This document shows positions 44,130 to 55,116 of a DNA stretch of 64,000 bases, in pieces. Under the pieces are notes generated by a model. The model ran no database searches and was not told the DNA's origin. It worked only from the letters and a program-made list of their open reading frames with translations. The stretch lies in NCBI RefSeq assembly GCF_000182925.2, contig NC_026504.1, forward strand, positions 5,828,001 through 5,892,000, read 5' to 3'. The position numbers and the translations under genes are program-made. Position 1 is the first letter of the stretch. Every line of letters starts with the position of its first letter. The stretch is from Neurospora crassa OR74A. Taxonomy: Eukaryota; Ascomycota; Sordariomycetes; Sordariales; Sordariaceae.

Positions 44130-47100
44130 CTCCCCCTCGAAATAAATATAGGGAAAAACGGGGAAAAATGAAGTTACTTTTGCCCAAAACGCAGGGTAGA
44201 CAAGAAGGTTATAAATATAGGCTAATAAAAAACCTAGTAGGTAAAAAAGGTCTCTATATTATTTGGAATTTTAGTAGAAGTATAGGGTAAATAAGAAAAT
44301 ATAAAGTAAATAGAAGAAGTCCCGGGTAATTATAAAGAAATATTAAATAGTTACAAAGTAGTATTAAATAAATATAATCTTTAAAATTGAGTAAAATTCT
44401 TAGAAAGGTACGATTCGGCGGTATAATTGTATAATTGTAAATCGATTTTTAAAATTTCCTATACTAATAAATTTTATAGGAATTGAAAAGTCCTAATTTA
44501 GTACATTGGACTATATATTTTTTAAATTACCGATTAGTAGGTATATAAAAAGGAGTTTAAAGGTAATAATGGAAGGTATAGTCGCTTTATTAGTAGTAGG
44601 TACAATTATTAATAGTAAGTACGGTCGCTAGTAATAAGTACAGTCGTTAATAGTAAATACAATCGCTAGTATTACCTTTAATAAATATATTCCTCCTTTA
44701 TAGGAAGGCTATTCTGGGCTATAATTTAAGTACTTTCTTATAGTAATTTACAAAGGAAGCCTTATTTTAATTGAAAGTATTATTATTATATAGTTCCTTA
44801 TAATTTACCGGAATATTAATAAAATTGTACAACCCCCTTAGGAATTTAGCGGAAATATTAAATAGTATTTAAAAAGATTTTATTAGTATTAAAGAGTACC
44901 CTATAAGTATTAATAGGTATTAATTAATTTTATTTAATAAGTATATATATTAGAAATTAAATTAATTAGGTATTAGGGGTTTATAATATAAATAATTTAG
45001 TAAGTATAGGTACTATTATTTAGGTTAGTAAATTGCTAGGGAAATATATTAAATAAGTTTTAGCGATTATATATATTAATAATTAAGTAGATTAATTATT
45101 AGGGGAATATAATAAATAAGTATTAGTAATTATATATATTAATAATTAAGTAGGTTAACTACTAGGGGAATATAATAAATAGGTTTTAATAATTATATAT
45201 ATTAATAGTTAGGTAGGTTAATTACTAGGGGAATATAATAAATAGGTTTTAACGATTATATATATTAATAATTAGGTAGGTTAACCGTTAGGGGAATATA
45301 ATAAGTAAGTTTTAATAATTATATATATTAATAATTAGGTAGGTTAACCGTTAGGGGAATATAATAAGTAGGTATTAGTAGGTATTAAAATTAATAGAGC
45401 TTTATAAAGAGGATTCTTCTATATAAATTCCCTATAGTTTAAGCTAATTAATTAATTATTTTTAAGGGTTTTATAGGTTATAATTAGCGCTTTCCAATTA
45501 TATTAAGTAGGGCTCTTCTACTCCCTTCCAACTTTAATAATTTTATTTCTAAAGGGTTTTATTTCTAAAGGGTTTTACTTTTAAGGGTTTTTAGCCTATT
45601 AGCCTAATTATAGTATATTATAGCTAGCGCCTTCTAATTGTATTAAGTAGGGCTCTTCTACTCCCTTCTAACTATTATATCCGTATATTTATTCTATAGG
45701 TTTATAATACTATATAAGTAATACTATATATATTTATATTAGGGGCTACTAATAATAATAAGGTAATAGAAGGACGTTATAGGATAAATTTTAATAAAGT
45801 CCTAAAGTATTATAAAACTACCTAAATTTATTTGTAGGGAGAGTTTTAGTAAGTCTGTTAGCAACTTATTAGCCTATAGGAATATACTTAAAATTTACTT
45901 CTTCGGAGGATTATTTTTTTTAGTAGAAGAATTTTTAAGTATTAATATATTTAGTCCTTACGTAGAATTTAGGATTTTTTATTAAGGTTAGAGCTTCCTA
46001 ATTATTATTATAAATAATAGTTATTAATATAGGCTATTTACTTAATTTATTTAATAACTGTTGTAGTTAAATTACTTTTTTAGTAGTTTATATTTATTTA
46101 ATAAGTTCTACTTTATAGGATAATAGAACTATAATTAATTACTTCTTTAAATTCTAATTAATAGTAGCGCTTCCAATATTAAAAATATACCCGGAAGTAG
46201 ACCTTTGCTTCTAAGTATCTCTAGCCTAATCGGCGTTAATAAAATTAGTAAGAGGTTCGATTTTATTTCCTAAAAGTATTAATTTAAATTTAATAGTACT
46301 TCGTAAGTATTAGAAAATCTATTTTACTATAAATATATGGGCGTTTATAGGTTTATTTATATATTAGCTATAAAAGGATATAGGGAATACTATATTTAAT
46401 TGAATTCCGAATATAGTAAATATTAGTAAATTAATATAGGTAGTATACTAAGTAATTATTTTTACGCTAACTTTAAAATCGTTAGGTAGTTCTTTGATTT
46501 TTAATATTTATATTAGTATATTCACTTATTATACGTCCTACTATCCTACCTTTTTAATAATCTTTTTGAAATATACCTTTTATAAAAGGTAAATTATATA
46601 GTTAGGATAGTTATAAATAACCCTTATCCTTAAATAAAATGAGACTAGTTTTAGGTTTAATATTTTAAAACGTTTGCTAAGTATATTTTTAAACGATTAA
46701 ACTTTAGTCTTAGATGGGCCTATAATAAGTAAATCGTCTATATAAATAGCAATATAGATATATCCTTTAATAAATACCCTATTATTTATATTAAAGGGTT
46801 GGAATTTAAATATTTTTAGGAAGTTAAATAATATATTATATTAGATACGTAAGGATTATTTTAGGCTGTATAAAGCCTTATTAAAATAATATACTAGGTT
46901 TTTATTTTGGTTGAAGTTTAATAGTTATTCAATATAGATTTCTTTATCTACTTTACTATAGAAAAATACAATATAGACGTTTATTTACTCAAATTCCAAA
47001 TCGAATGTAGCGGTAATAGCGAAAATAAGTTTATAGCTTATAGGTTTAATTATAATTATAAACGTTTTATTATAATTAATACCTTCTTATTACTTAAACC

Positions 47101-50100
47101 CCCGAATAACCTATTTAACCTTATATCGGATAATCTTTCTATTAACCCCGGTCTTAAATTTATAAACCTATTTTCCAGTTAATACCCAATATCCTAAGGG
47201 CTTTAATACTAATATCTAAATTTTATTATTAATAAGAGATTAGTATTTACTATTTATAATTTATTTCTAATTAGGCTAATTCGAATTATATAACGCTTAT
47301 CGATAGTTCTTTAGTTCAATCGGAGTAGTAATTTCCATTATAATACTAATTAGGGTATATAATAATAATTAATTAATTAGTATAGTTTTAATAATAATAT
47401 AGTCTTTTATAAGTATTATTAGTAGTTCTAACGAAGCTGGCAGTTTTAGAGCTTCGTTATCGAAGATTTCCGAGGAGTAAAATAATAGTTTAAATTCGGC
47501 TAATAGCTTTAGAAGCTTAGTACGGTCGTATAATACAAGGGGTATATTTTCCGAAACTCCCCTTAGATATACTATTAGATTAATATTTTTATTAGAGTTG
47601 GGTTTTAAGTCCGTCTAGGGGCTTATAGTTATTATATTATAAAAGTAGGTATAATTAGCAATATAGGGTTAGTTTTTATTAAAAATAATATTATTAGTAA
47701 TAATAATTCTATTATTATTAGTAAGAATAATATAATTCCAAGATCCTTTATAGTTTAATAGCCGGTAAGGGGATTTAGTAGGGTTGAACTTTCCTTCGAA
47801 GTCCTTCTTTATAAAATAGAAGAAGCCGGGTAAGCTTAGTACCTATAAATATAAAAGATCTGGTTTAGTCCCGAATTATATTTTATAGGGTATTTAGTTA
47901 ATAATAGAATTGGGGGAACGGTTTTGTAGGTATATAATAGATTAAATTAAGTAGGGCTAGTATTAATAAGGGAGTTAGGTTTATTGGATTAGAATAGTAA
48001 TTCGTTTTAGTAGAATATTATTAAGCTTTTTAATAATACTATTCTACTAATACTATTTAGTAGCTATATAATGCAATACTATATATTAGTCCCGATAATA
48101 AGCTTTTAGTACTTTATTAGAATTTTCTCTAGTTTAGTCTATATATACGTTAAATACTTTATATTCTACTATCTCAGTATAGTTAATCTATTTAGTAAAA
48201 GTATTATATAGGTCTAACCTTTATTTAAATATATAAATCTAAATGAATTAGGTAAAATTATTAATAATAGTAAGCCAATACTATTCTTAATTAATATTGT
48301 CTATAGGAAAAGGACTTACAATATTTATATATACCTATTCTAATAAGCGAATACTATATTGTATTATTCCGGTATAGGGAGTTTGTTTTAGCTTACTAGC
48401 TATATAAAATTTATAAAAGTAGGTTACTTAAATTAAATTTATTCCTATAAATATAGTCTATAGTAGCCGAAAGTTTCTTTCGTTAAGGTAGCCGAATTGT
48501 TAGTACTATAGTTGTATAACTTTATTAAATAGATAGTAAGTTTTAAGTACAATTATTATAGTATAGGGTTGTTTAATTTAATTAAGGAAGTATAATCTTC
48601 TAATTTCTATACTGGTAAATTGGAATTGGTTGTCGGCGAATATAATAAATCGATTATCTTTTATAATAATATAATAAGAGACGCTATCCTTTTGAAGCTA
48701 TAAGATAGATATAAGGTTGTAAGCGGCCTTAGGGTATAGGTAGGTATTAATAAATAATAGGTAATTTAATTTACTATTTTGGATAATTGATATTTTAAAG
48801 GTTCCTATATAAGTAGGTATAAGGGAAATATCCCTTATATTAAGAATAGGGAGTTTATTATATTAGTAAAGTATAAATAGAATAAATTTGTTTATTTAGT
48901 AGATGAAGTAATTAGTAACGCTAATATTGAAGATATAAAGATCCTTAAAAAATATTAAGAGAGGATTTATTTTATTTATAGCGAATAAGGTAATAATAGT
49001 AGAATTGAGCGAGGAGTAAAATAGGGGTATAATAGTAAGTAATATTATTGTATTTAACTTTTCTAATATTAGTTTAGTGAATTAATTGGGTAGGAAGGTT
49101 GGATAGGCGCTTTCCTAAGCGCTTTATTAAATCGATAATAGTGTATTTTTACGTTCGGTATTAGTATTAGTCTCTATTAAATTATTATTAATTAATAAAT
49201 AAGTGTACTTTGTAGACTTTTAGTAATTATATTAGTCGGATTTATTAGAAGAGTTTAACGTTAAATATTTTAAAACCTATCCTTTTAATCTTCGTTCCGG
49301 GTATTATTCCTAATATTATTTATTACTATATATAGGTATTTTATAAATATTATAAAAGGATTAAGTAAATTTATATTTTCCTTTATTAATTAATATTAAG
49401 GCATTGGTTTTTACTATTGTAAGTACTCTATCGGTACTATTCTTCCGTCCCCTTTCGGAGATTTAGGATTTTAATATTACTTAAGAGAGGGTTATACCTT
49501 CCTCTTTAATTTTATTAGTTTTGGGGTTTTAATAGGGTAGGATTTAATTATATTAAAAGAGTTATTCTTTAAAGAGTTGGTAGCCGCTACTTAATTCTAA
49601 TAGGAAATATATAATTAGAAAGAAGTTCGGTAATTTTTATTATTAAATCTAATTATATAAGAGTATTGTAGATCCTTCTATAGTCCTTAATATATTTAGT
49701 AATACTATTGAATTAGAATAATATAATATATTCCTATTTTTAAATAAAGTTTTAGTAGGTAGGACCGTTTTAACCTATATCCTTAATTATATTAGCGAAG
49801 TATATAAAGGTTTAGCGAATTGTTCTAATAATTTCTAACGGCGGTTCGGGATATTCTAAAAGTATAAAGGAATAATTATTAATAATTCTAAAAATAATTC
49901 TAACGAATTGGGACTAGTAGGTAGGTTAATTATTAAATAAATTATTATAGTAGTTGTCGGTTTAGTTTTTAGTTTGCGGTAGAGGATTATTATAGTTAAT
50001 AATATATTCGAAATTAATAGATTGGAGGTAGAAACGTATAATATAGTCCTATTTGGCCTAGTCGGTAATATTAGTAAGCTTTTTAATATTCTTATAGCCG

Positions 50101-50374
50101 GTAGTCTTAAGTTAGTAGAAGCTTATAGTATCAGTAAGGGATAGTATAGTAGAGAAGGTAATTAAGAAAAGAAATTAAAAAGAAGTAATAGAAAATTAAG
50201 AAGAAGTAATAGAGGATTGAGAAGAAGTAATAGAAGGCCGAGAAGAAATAATAAAAATGTAAAGAAGATAGTAGAAAGTAGTAAAGATATTAAGAAGCTA
50301 TATATATAGTAGTTTTATAGGTGTAAAACTAAGATAGAATTATTTTAGTGCGTATAGCATCCGGGCTTATAACC

Positions 50375-50620
50375 TATTAAAAAGATGATTGTAAAATTAA
50401 TTTTCTTATTGCCTTGAACTATTAATTTCAAAATTGGAAGGATAGGCGGGAACCGCCCATCCTTAAATACTAGTTTATACGTAATTGATTCGGATAATTC
50501 CCCCGAAGTATCTGATCCCCGGAACGGGGATTAGATGCCGGGATAAAAACCCCGGGGATTAGATACCGGGCTGAATCCCCGAAGTATCTGATCCCTCCGG
50601 AGGGATCAGATACTTCAACA
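50375..50620 (-). repeat. LTR (5' LTR in element orientation)
   Basis: 246 bp, same length as its partner, with the 36-bp perfect palindrome at 50581-50616. The probable primer-binding site complement lies just inside, at about 50362-50374. Confidence 0.9.
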
Positions 50621-51020
50621 GGTACACCTGAAAACATATTTTGTAGCTGTTTTGCTCATTTTGAATGTCTGTTACCCTAGTCGCTCAACCGTGTCAATCT
50701 TTACATGTAACTCCCAGTGACTTGGATCTCGTGATGCTTTTCTGCTGTTGAGGGCAAAATGCTGAGAATCGACTAATCCATGCTCCTTACCATTTGTAGA
50801 CGGTTAGAGTTGAATAGGCTACAGTTACATAGAGGTACGCTACTAGTGGTGGATGTCAAGTCGTGTTGTCGCCATGTGAAAAGGAAAAAAAGTTGATCAA
50901 GTTAGCTTGGAGGGACATGGATGTTGGTGTGCATTGACAAAACGGGGGTTACAATGTCATCAGCTGCACGAGAAATTTCAAAAGCTCTTCTCAGTTAAAT
51001 TACATTCTATCTCAATACTA
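50621..51020. other. Shared 3' spacer of the RGG/coiled-coil and helicase-like genes
   Basis: Starts with the target duplication GGTAC. This is the original 3' flank of the gene ending at 43864, displaced by the copia insertion; before it, the two convergent stop codons were about 415 bp apart. No other feature seen. Confidence 0.5.
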
Positions 51021-53084
51021 CTAGTCCACCATGACCCTGCGTCCCCAAACCGTCATGAGTCCTGCCATCAACCTGTTCGAGTTATCGGTGTTGATTCCCG
51101 CTCCAGCTTGAAAGCCGGGGATTCTACCATGGAAAACGTCAAATGCCTCGCCATGTAGGGGCATGGTGCCGTGGATCACGTACTTGGCCTTCGCATCAAG
51201 ATCAACCTTGGTAAAGAGGCAAAGCAAACCACAACCACGATTGACGTAGGGCCGAAACGACGTCAGGTCCAACACACTCGAACACAGCGGCAGAGACGAC
51301 GACAAGGAGATAGGAATATGTACTTGTCCAGTCAAGGGATTGACAGGGGGGATGAACACAATATTTTGTGCATATGCCGACAGCATTGCCCTCTGAATCG
51401 GCAAAACTTCAGGCTGATCATGTGCATCTACCTCGTCGAGCGGAGCAGGGCTATTAGTACTTCGTGCCAGCCACGTTGACAGCCGATAGACCATAGCAGC
51501 GTGATTGAAGCTGCAGCCATTATTGAGTGGCCAGCGGTCATGCTCGCTGTCCCTGGGTGTTGTAAACACCTTTGACGTGTGAATAACTTCTTCCAGAAGC
51601 GCGACGGCTACCCACAGGCTCCCGCTCCACAGCCTGTCAAGAGTAAAGGAAGGGCTGCTCTGAGCGACCATGGCTCTGACAAACTGATGGGCACTGAACG
51701 ATTCTTCGGAGGCGGGGGGGTGCCAAATCGAATCCTGGCCAGCATGCAGAATAGCTGCCATCATGCAAGCCACCCGCTTGGTAGCCGGTGACGCGGGAAT
51801 GTAGTACATGTGTGCCATGAACGCGGCAGGGTACAGATTGGACATGCTCATTCGCTGGGCAAATTCCAAAGTCAACCGGCCGACTGGAGTGAGCGTAGAG
51901 GTCGTTTGGTCGACGAGCCCCATCAGCTTAACAACACGAAGTGCCTCGTACCACAGCAATGGATGAACGTTGTAGGCCAGAGGGTCGTATGCGGGAAGGC
52001 TCAGAGCCAGCAGGCAAAACCCCAGCAACTCGCTGCTATGAGCGTGCGGCCGTGGCTGATCCGGAATCGAATCCACACGGATCAGGCCGTCAGGTGCACT
52101 GTAATGAGCAACTTGGGCTGGGCCACCGGAGTAGGTAGCCAGACCTTGCTTTGCTAAAAGCTCCTGCTTGCTGACCAGGACGGCGCGTTTCGTCACCAGC
52201 AATCCTGATCTGTTGTCAAGGACAGTCATCTCCTTGGTTCTCTGGTAGACGGCCATGGCGACATTACGGATCGGAAACCGTACTTCAACGTCATGCTCAA
52301 TTTGAATGAGCGCAGGCCCCTGGAGGGTTGCCAGGGAGGCGACAAGGGTGGGGTTTCTGTCAAGCTGTCGCCGTGACAGAGTAACGAAGTGACATTTTGG
52401 CAGGCCCTTTGAGCGCGTTTCGTAGTTTTCCCAGCTGGAACTGTTTCTCAAGTTCGTAGCCATGTAAACATCGGTGAACACAAGGACGTTTCTGTCCTGA
52501 GCTCTGCCCCCCTCGTACAATGTCTCCCAGATGACACTGGACGCATGGACACTTGATGTCAGCGGTGTCATGGGCAAAAGCTCGTGGGGAGGGTCGACTT
52601 GGATGATGACAGGCCGGGCGCAGCGGGGGTAACGATGGCCGGCAGCACCCATGGTAACGACGGCCAGAGACTCGCCGGCAGCCGCTGCCAATTGGTAGAA
52701 AAGAGCGACAAGATACTCGCCGCGAGCAGAGGGGGTGACCTCTATATCGATACAGACAGTGGCACGCGGGCCAAGTCGAGTGCCGAGTGTCGCGTTTTGC
52801 GAGAGCTCGACCATCTCTGTGGTGGAAAACAGCATCACCCTGCCACTGTCCAAGCCATCCTTGATTGACTGGGTGCTCAAGTATGCTTTTAACAGCTCAA
52901 CTTGTGTCGCAGTCTGCTGGATATAGACAAGCCGGGCACTAGGCTCGCCTGCCATCTGGTCCCAAATGCGACAGAGCCATTGGGTGCTTTTCCCGCAGCC
53001 ATGGGGGCCTTGCAAATGAGCAATGTGTGCGCCGGGTACGCTTCTGGCGAGGAATCCGGTGAGAATGTCTTGCGGGGAAGCCAT
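51021..53084 (-). CDS. DEAH/RHA-helicase-like protein with degenerate catalytic motifs
   Basis: Single exon, 687 aa, ATG at 53084. The order of motifs follows DEAH-box RNA helicases: Walker A GPHGCGKST at residues 26-34, motif Ia-like RLVYIQQTATQ at 51-61, then the motif II position VCIDIEVTP at 110-118. There DEAH has become DIEV. Motif III (normally SAT) reads TMGAAG at 144-149. The motif VI position, normally QRAGRAGR after SK, reads SKQELLAKQGLATYSGG, so the arginine fingers are lost. An HA2-like winged-helix region follows (ALRVVKLMGLVD..LTPVGRLTLEFA), and the C-terminus resembles the OB-fold domain. I infer a pseudo-helicase that may bind nucleotide or RNA but probably does not unwind. 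It lies convergent to the RGG/coiled-coil gene and co-directional with the two genes at 53421 and 55117. Confidence 0.8.
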   Translation of the reverse strand: MASPQDILTGFLARSVPGAHIAHLQGPHGCGKSTQWLCRIWDQMAGEPSARLVYIQQTATQVELLKAYLSTQSIKDGLDSGRVMLFSTTEMVELSQNATLGTRLGPRATVCIDIEVTPSARGEYLVALFYQLAAAAGESLAVVTMGAAGHRYPRCARPVIIQVDPPHELLPMTPLTSSVHASSVIWETLYEGGRAQDRNVLVFTDVYMATNLRNSSSWENYETRSKGLPKCHFVTLSRRQLDRNPTLVASLATLQGPALIQIEHDVEVRFPIRNVAMAVYQRTKEMTVLDNRSGLLVTKRAVLVSKQELLAKQGLATYSGGPAQVAHYSAPDGLIRVDSIPDQPRPHAHSSELLGFCLLALSLPAYDPLAYNVHPLLWYEALRVVKLMGLVDQTTSTLTPVGRLTLEFAQRMSMSNLYPAAFMAHMYYIPASPATKRVACMMAAILHAGQDSIWHPPASEESFSAHQFVRAMVAQSSPSFTLDRLWSGSLWVAVALLEEVIHTSKVFTTPRDSEHDRWPLNNGCSFNHAAMVYRLSTWLARSTNSPAPLDEVDAHDQPEVLPIQRAMLSAYAQNIVFIPPVNPLTGQVHIPISLSSSLPLCSSVLDLTSFRPYVNRGCGLLCLFTKVDLDAKAKYVIHGTMPLHGEAFDVFHGRIPGFQAGAGINTDNSNRLMAGLMTVWGRRVMVD

Positions 53085-53420
53085 TGTCGCAGTGGTTGAT
53101 GACTGAGGTTGTGGTATCGCGCGGGTTGTAAAGTGGGAGATTTTGTCAATCAGTTCCTCCTACATGGATTTTGTTTAGGGCGGGGAGTTGGCAGGGCGTC
53201 AAGGCAAGGCTGGGGCAGGGTTGGCGAAGGCTGGGGCAGGCAGGGTTGGAGCGGGCAGGCAGGGTACAAACTACAAAGCTCGGGACACACAGCATACTTC
53301 TAGATTTTCACGCAACAATGCACTTGGTCACTGTAAACAGTTGATTTAGACTACCTCTACGGAAAATGAAACATCCTGCCAGGGCAGCTACCACCATGTG
53401 AAGCTCTGGTTGGATTTGAC
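53085..53420. other. Spacer with G-rich minisatellite
   Basis: At about 53175-53265 the plus strand carries repeated GGCTGGGGCAGG / GGCAGGGTTGG pieces with many GGG/GGGG runs, so a G-quadruplex is possible. It lies 90-180 bp upstream of the helicase-like ATG (minus strand) and downstream of the gene ending at 53421. Confidence 0.5.
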
Positions 53421-54692
53421 TCAAATGTTCATGTCTTTCAAGACCCTCTCAACCGATTCCTCAAGCCTCGTACGCGGCAGAGACAAGGGATTCTCCTTAA
53501 TCCAATGCTCAACATACTGACGCCCCTTCCATTGACAGAACTTGGGGAGCAAGGCTCTGAGGAGCTCGACTGTCACGCCCAGACCCTGTCGAGGGTAATG
53601 CTCAGCCACATATGGGTCGAGACCGCGTGTGTTGTGCAAAGCAGCCCAAACAAGTAGCTTAGAGGTAGCATGCATGTTCCAAGATGGCAGCCCAACATGA
53701 AGGCTGGAGCACAACTTTTCGCACTCAGTCACGGCCTGCTGGAGAGTAATATCATCCAGGGCCGCGCCAGCGAGCAAACGCTCAGCCTGAAGAAGCGCGG
53801 TCTTGAATGTGGCAACCATGCGTGCGTAGTTCGCCGTCTCCACCAGCCTCTCCTCGTTATGAGGAGGGCAGCCATTGGCCACGTGCTTCTCGAGCCAGAC
53901 AGGGTAGCTGGGCTGCAACTGTGGGTTGTGCGACATCAAGAGTAGCTCGCAAGCCCATCCGACAAAATTGAGCCAGGTTTGACCCAGAGCGGGCATGACA
54001 TAAGGGTTAGCCAGAGGCGTGACTGTGCTGTACCCGAGTTGATAAACAACAGACCTTTGGGCCACGTCCAGACTAATGCGGACACGGACAAGCCCAATGG
54101 TACCGAACTTGTCCTGTTGACCCTTACTCTCGAGCTCATGCCAAACCTTGCTGGCTGGAGAGAGCTCTCTGGGGAGGATGATGTGGAAGCGTCCATACAC
54201 GCCTGGGTGACCCTCACCGACCTGTGGTCTCAGCTGCTGCCACATGGACGTATCAGGCACAACAAAGGTGCCATCGCGCTCTTGGATCTTTGCCTCGCGG
54301 AACGCCGCATATTCCGGCGAAGTCTCCGCCGAAGGAGCAGGCAGCGGGTAATTTATTTTATACAGGCTGCTCATCTCTTCAGGAACTGAGCGATACGTGA
54401 TGGGTTAGTGAATAATTTCGTCAATGGCATCGAGCAACACAAATGTCAACTTACAGAACCATTTGACGACATAAAGGTCAATCAACCAGTTGCGGACATT
54501 GGGGCAGACCGAGGCGAACTTCTGTCGCCATAAGTTTTCATGGGCCTTGGCAGCAAAGATGTCCGCCATCATGCGATGGACGAAGGACTCCTCAAGACCA
54601 AAAGCTTTTTTGATTTCGGTCATGATATGGCTACGACGCTTTTGCGCGTCCAGAGGCATGCTAGGAGCGGTCATCGTGGCGCTGTCGTTCAT
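53421..54692 (-). CDS. Two-exon accessory protein of unknown function
   Basis: Minus-strand exons 54692-54455 and 54385-53421 give 400 aa. The 69-nt intron starts GTAAGT, has CACTAACC and ends CTCAG. Splicing restores the frame (..LYVVKWF then FPEEMSSLYKINYPL..). The exon 2 ATG alone would lose the first 84 residues. Exon 1 is helical (MNDSATMTAPSMPLD.., KKAFGLEESFVHRMMADIFA). Exon 2 looks like a mixed alpha/beta domain (GRFHIILPRELSP.., IGLVRVRISLDVAQRSVVYQ) followed by helices. No signature residues, signal peptide or membrane helix are recognised. The leader contains a CAA-repeat. It lies between the helicase-like gene and the 20-residue-repeat gene, all on the minus strand. Confidence 0.8.
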
Positions 54693-55116
54693 CTTGTGGT
54701 CACTCTTGTTGTTGTTGTGGTTGTTGTTGTTGTTGTTGTTGTTGTTGTGTCGAGGTAGAGTAGCGGGGTAAGAATGTGTTTGGTTATTTGGCGGCCACGA
54801 AGGACTGATTCTGTTGGAGGCCCGTGCAGACGTTTGCCAGTTGGTATGATAGAGGTACCTTACCAGGCCGTTGCGAGAATGGGGCTGGGTACCTCTACAG
54901 GTGTGGCTGTTTGTATATGAGTTCGGACTGCAGTAAATACAGGTATTTTTACGCCCGGGCTGCTATTTGAAGGGCCCAAGAAGTTGTCGTGCTTGCGAAA
55001 CATTATAAGGGAAGAGTTCAACGGTACAGGAGTCAACATGCAAAAACGGCATCACAGTGGAAGGGAAGGGGGACTCAAGATTCACAACAGAGGTATTATT
55101 TGCGACTACAAGTACA
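54693..55116. promoter_or_regulatory. CAA-repeat leader and promoter of the gene starting at 54692
   Basis: On the plus strand about 54706-54748 is (GTT)n, interrupted once, so the minus-strand mRNA leader is CAA-rich and ends about 14 nt before the ATG. Further upstream, GAGGTACCTTACC and GGGTACCTCTACAGG (54852, 54887) are GGTACC motifs of the kind also seen near 59.0-59.3 kb. The right end is the 3' flank of the next gene. Confidence 0.5.

Larger units (their letters stand above)
43884..50620 (-). mobile_element. Broken Ty1/copia-type LTR retrotransposon
   Basis: Two 246-bp LTRs in direct orientation (43884-44129 and 50375-50620) are flanked by the 5-bp target duplication GGTAC (43879-43883 and 50621-50625). 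Orientation is minus. A purine tract (on the minus strand) abuts the left LTR, and the right LTR is followed inward by GGTTATAAGCCC, close to the complement of the initiator tRNA-Met anticodon arm used as half-tRNA primer by many copia elements. A YxDD-type reverse-transcriptase motif is visible around 46.73 kb on the minus strand. The interior is AT-rich and heavily degraded, with no open frame left. The LTRs differ at about a dozen sites, all transitions, so divergence reflects RIP more than age; insertion may be recent. Confidence 0.9.
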
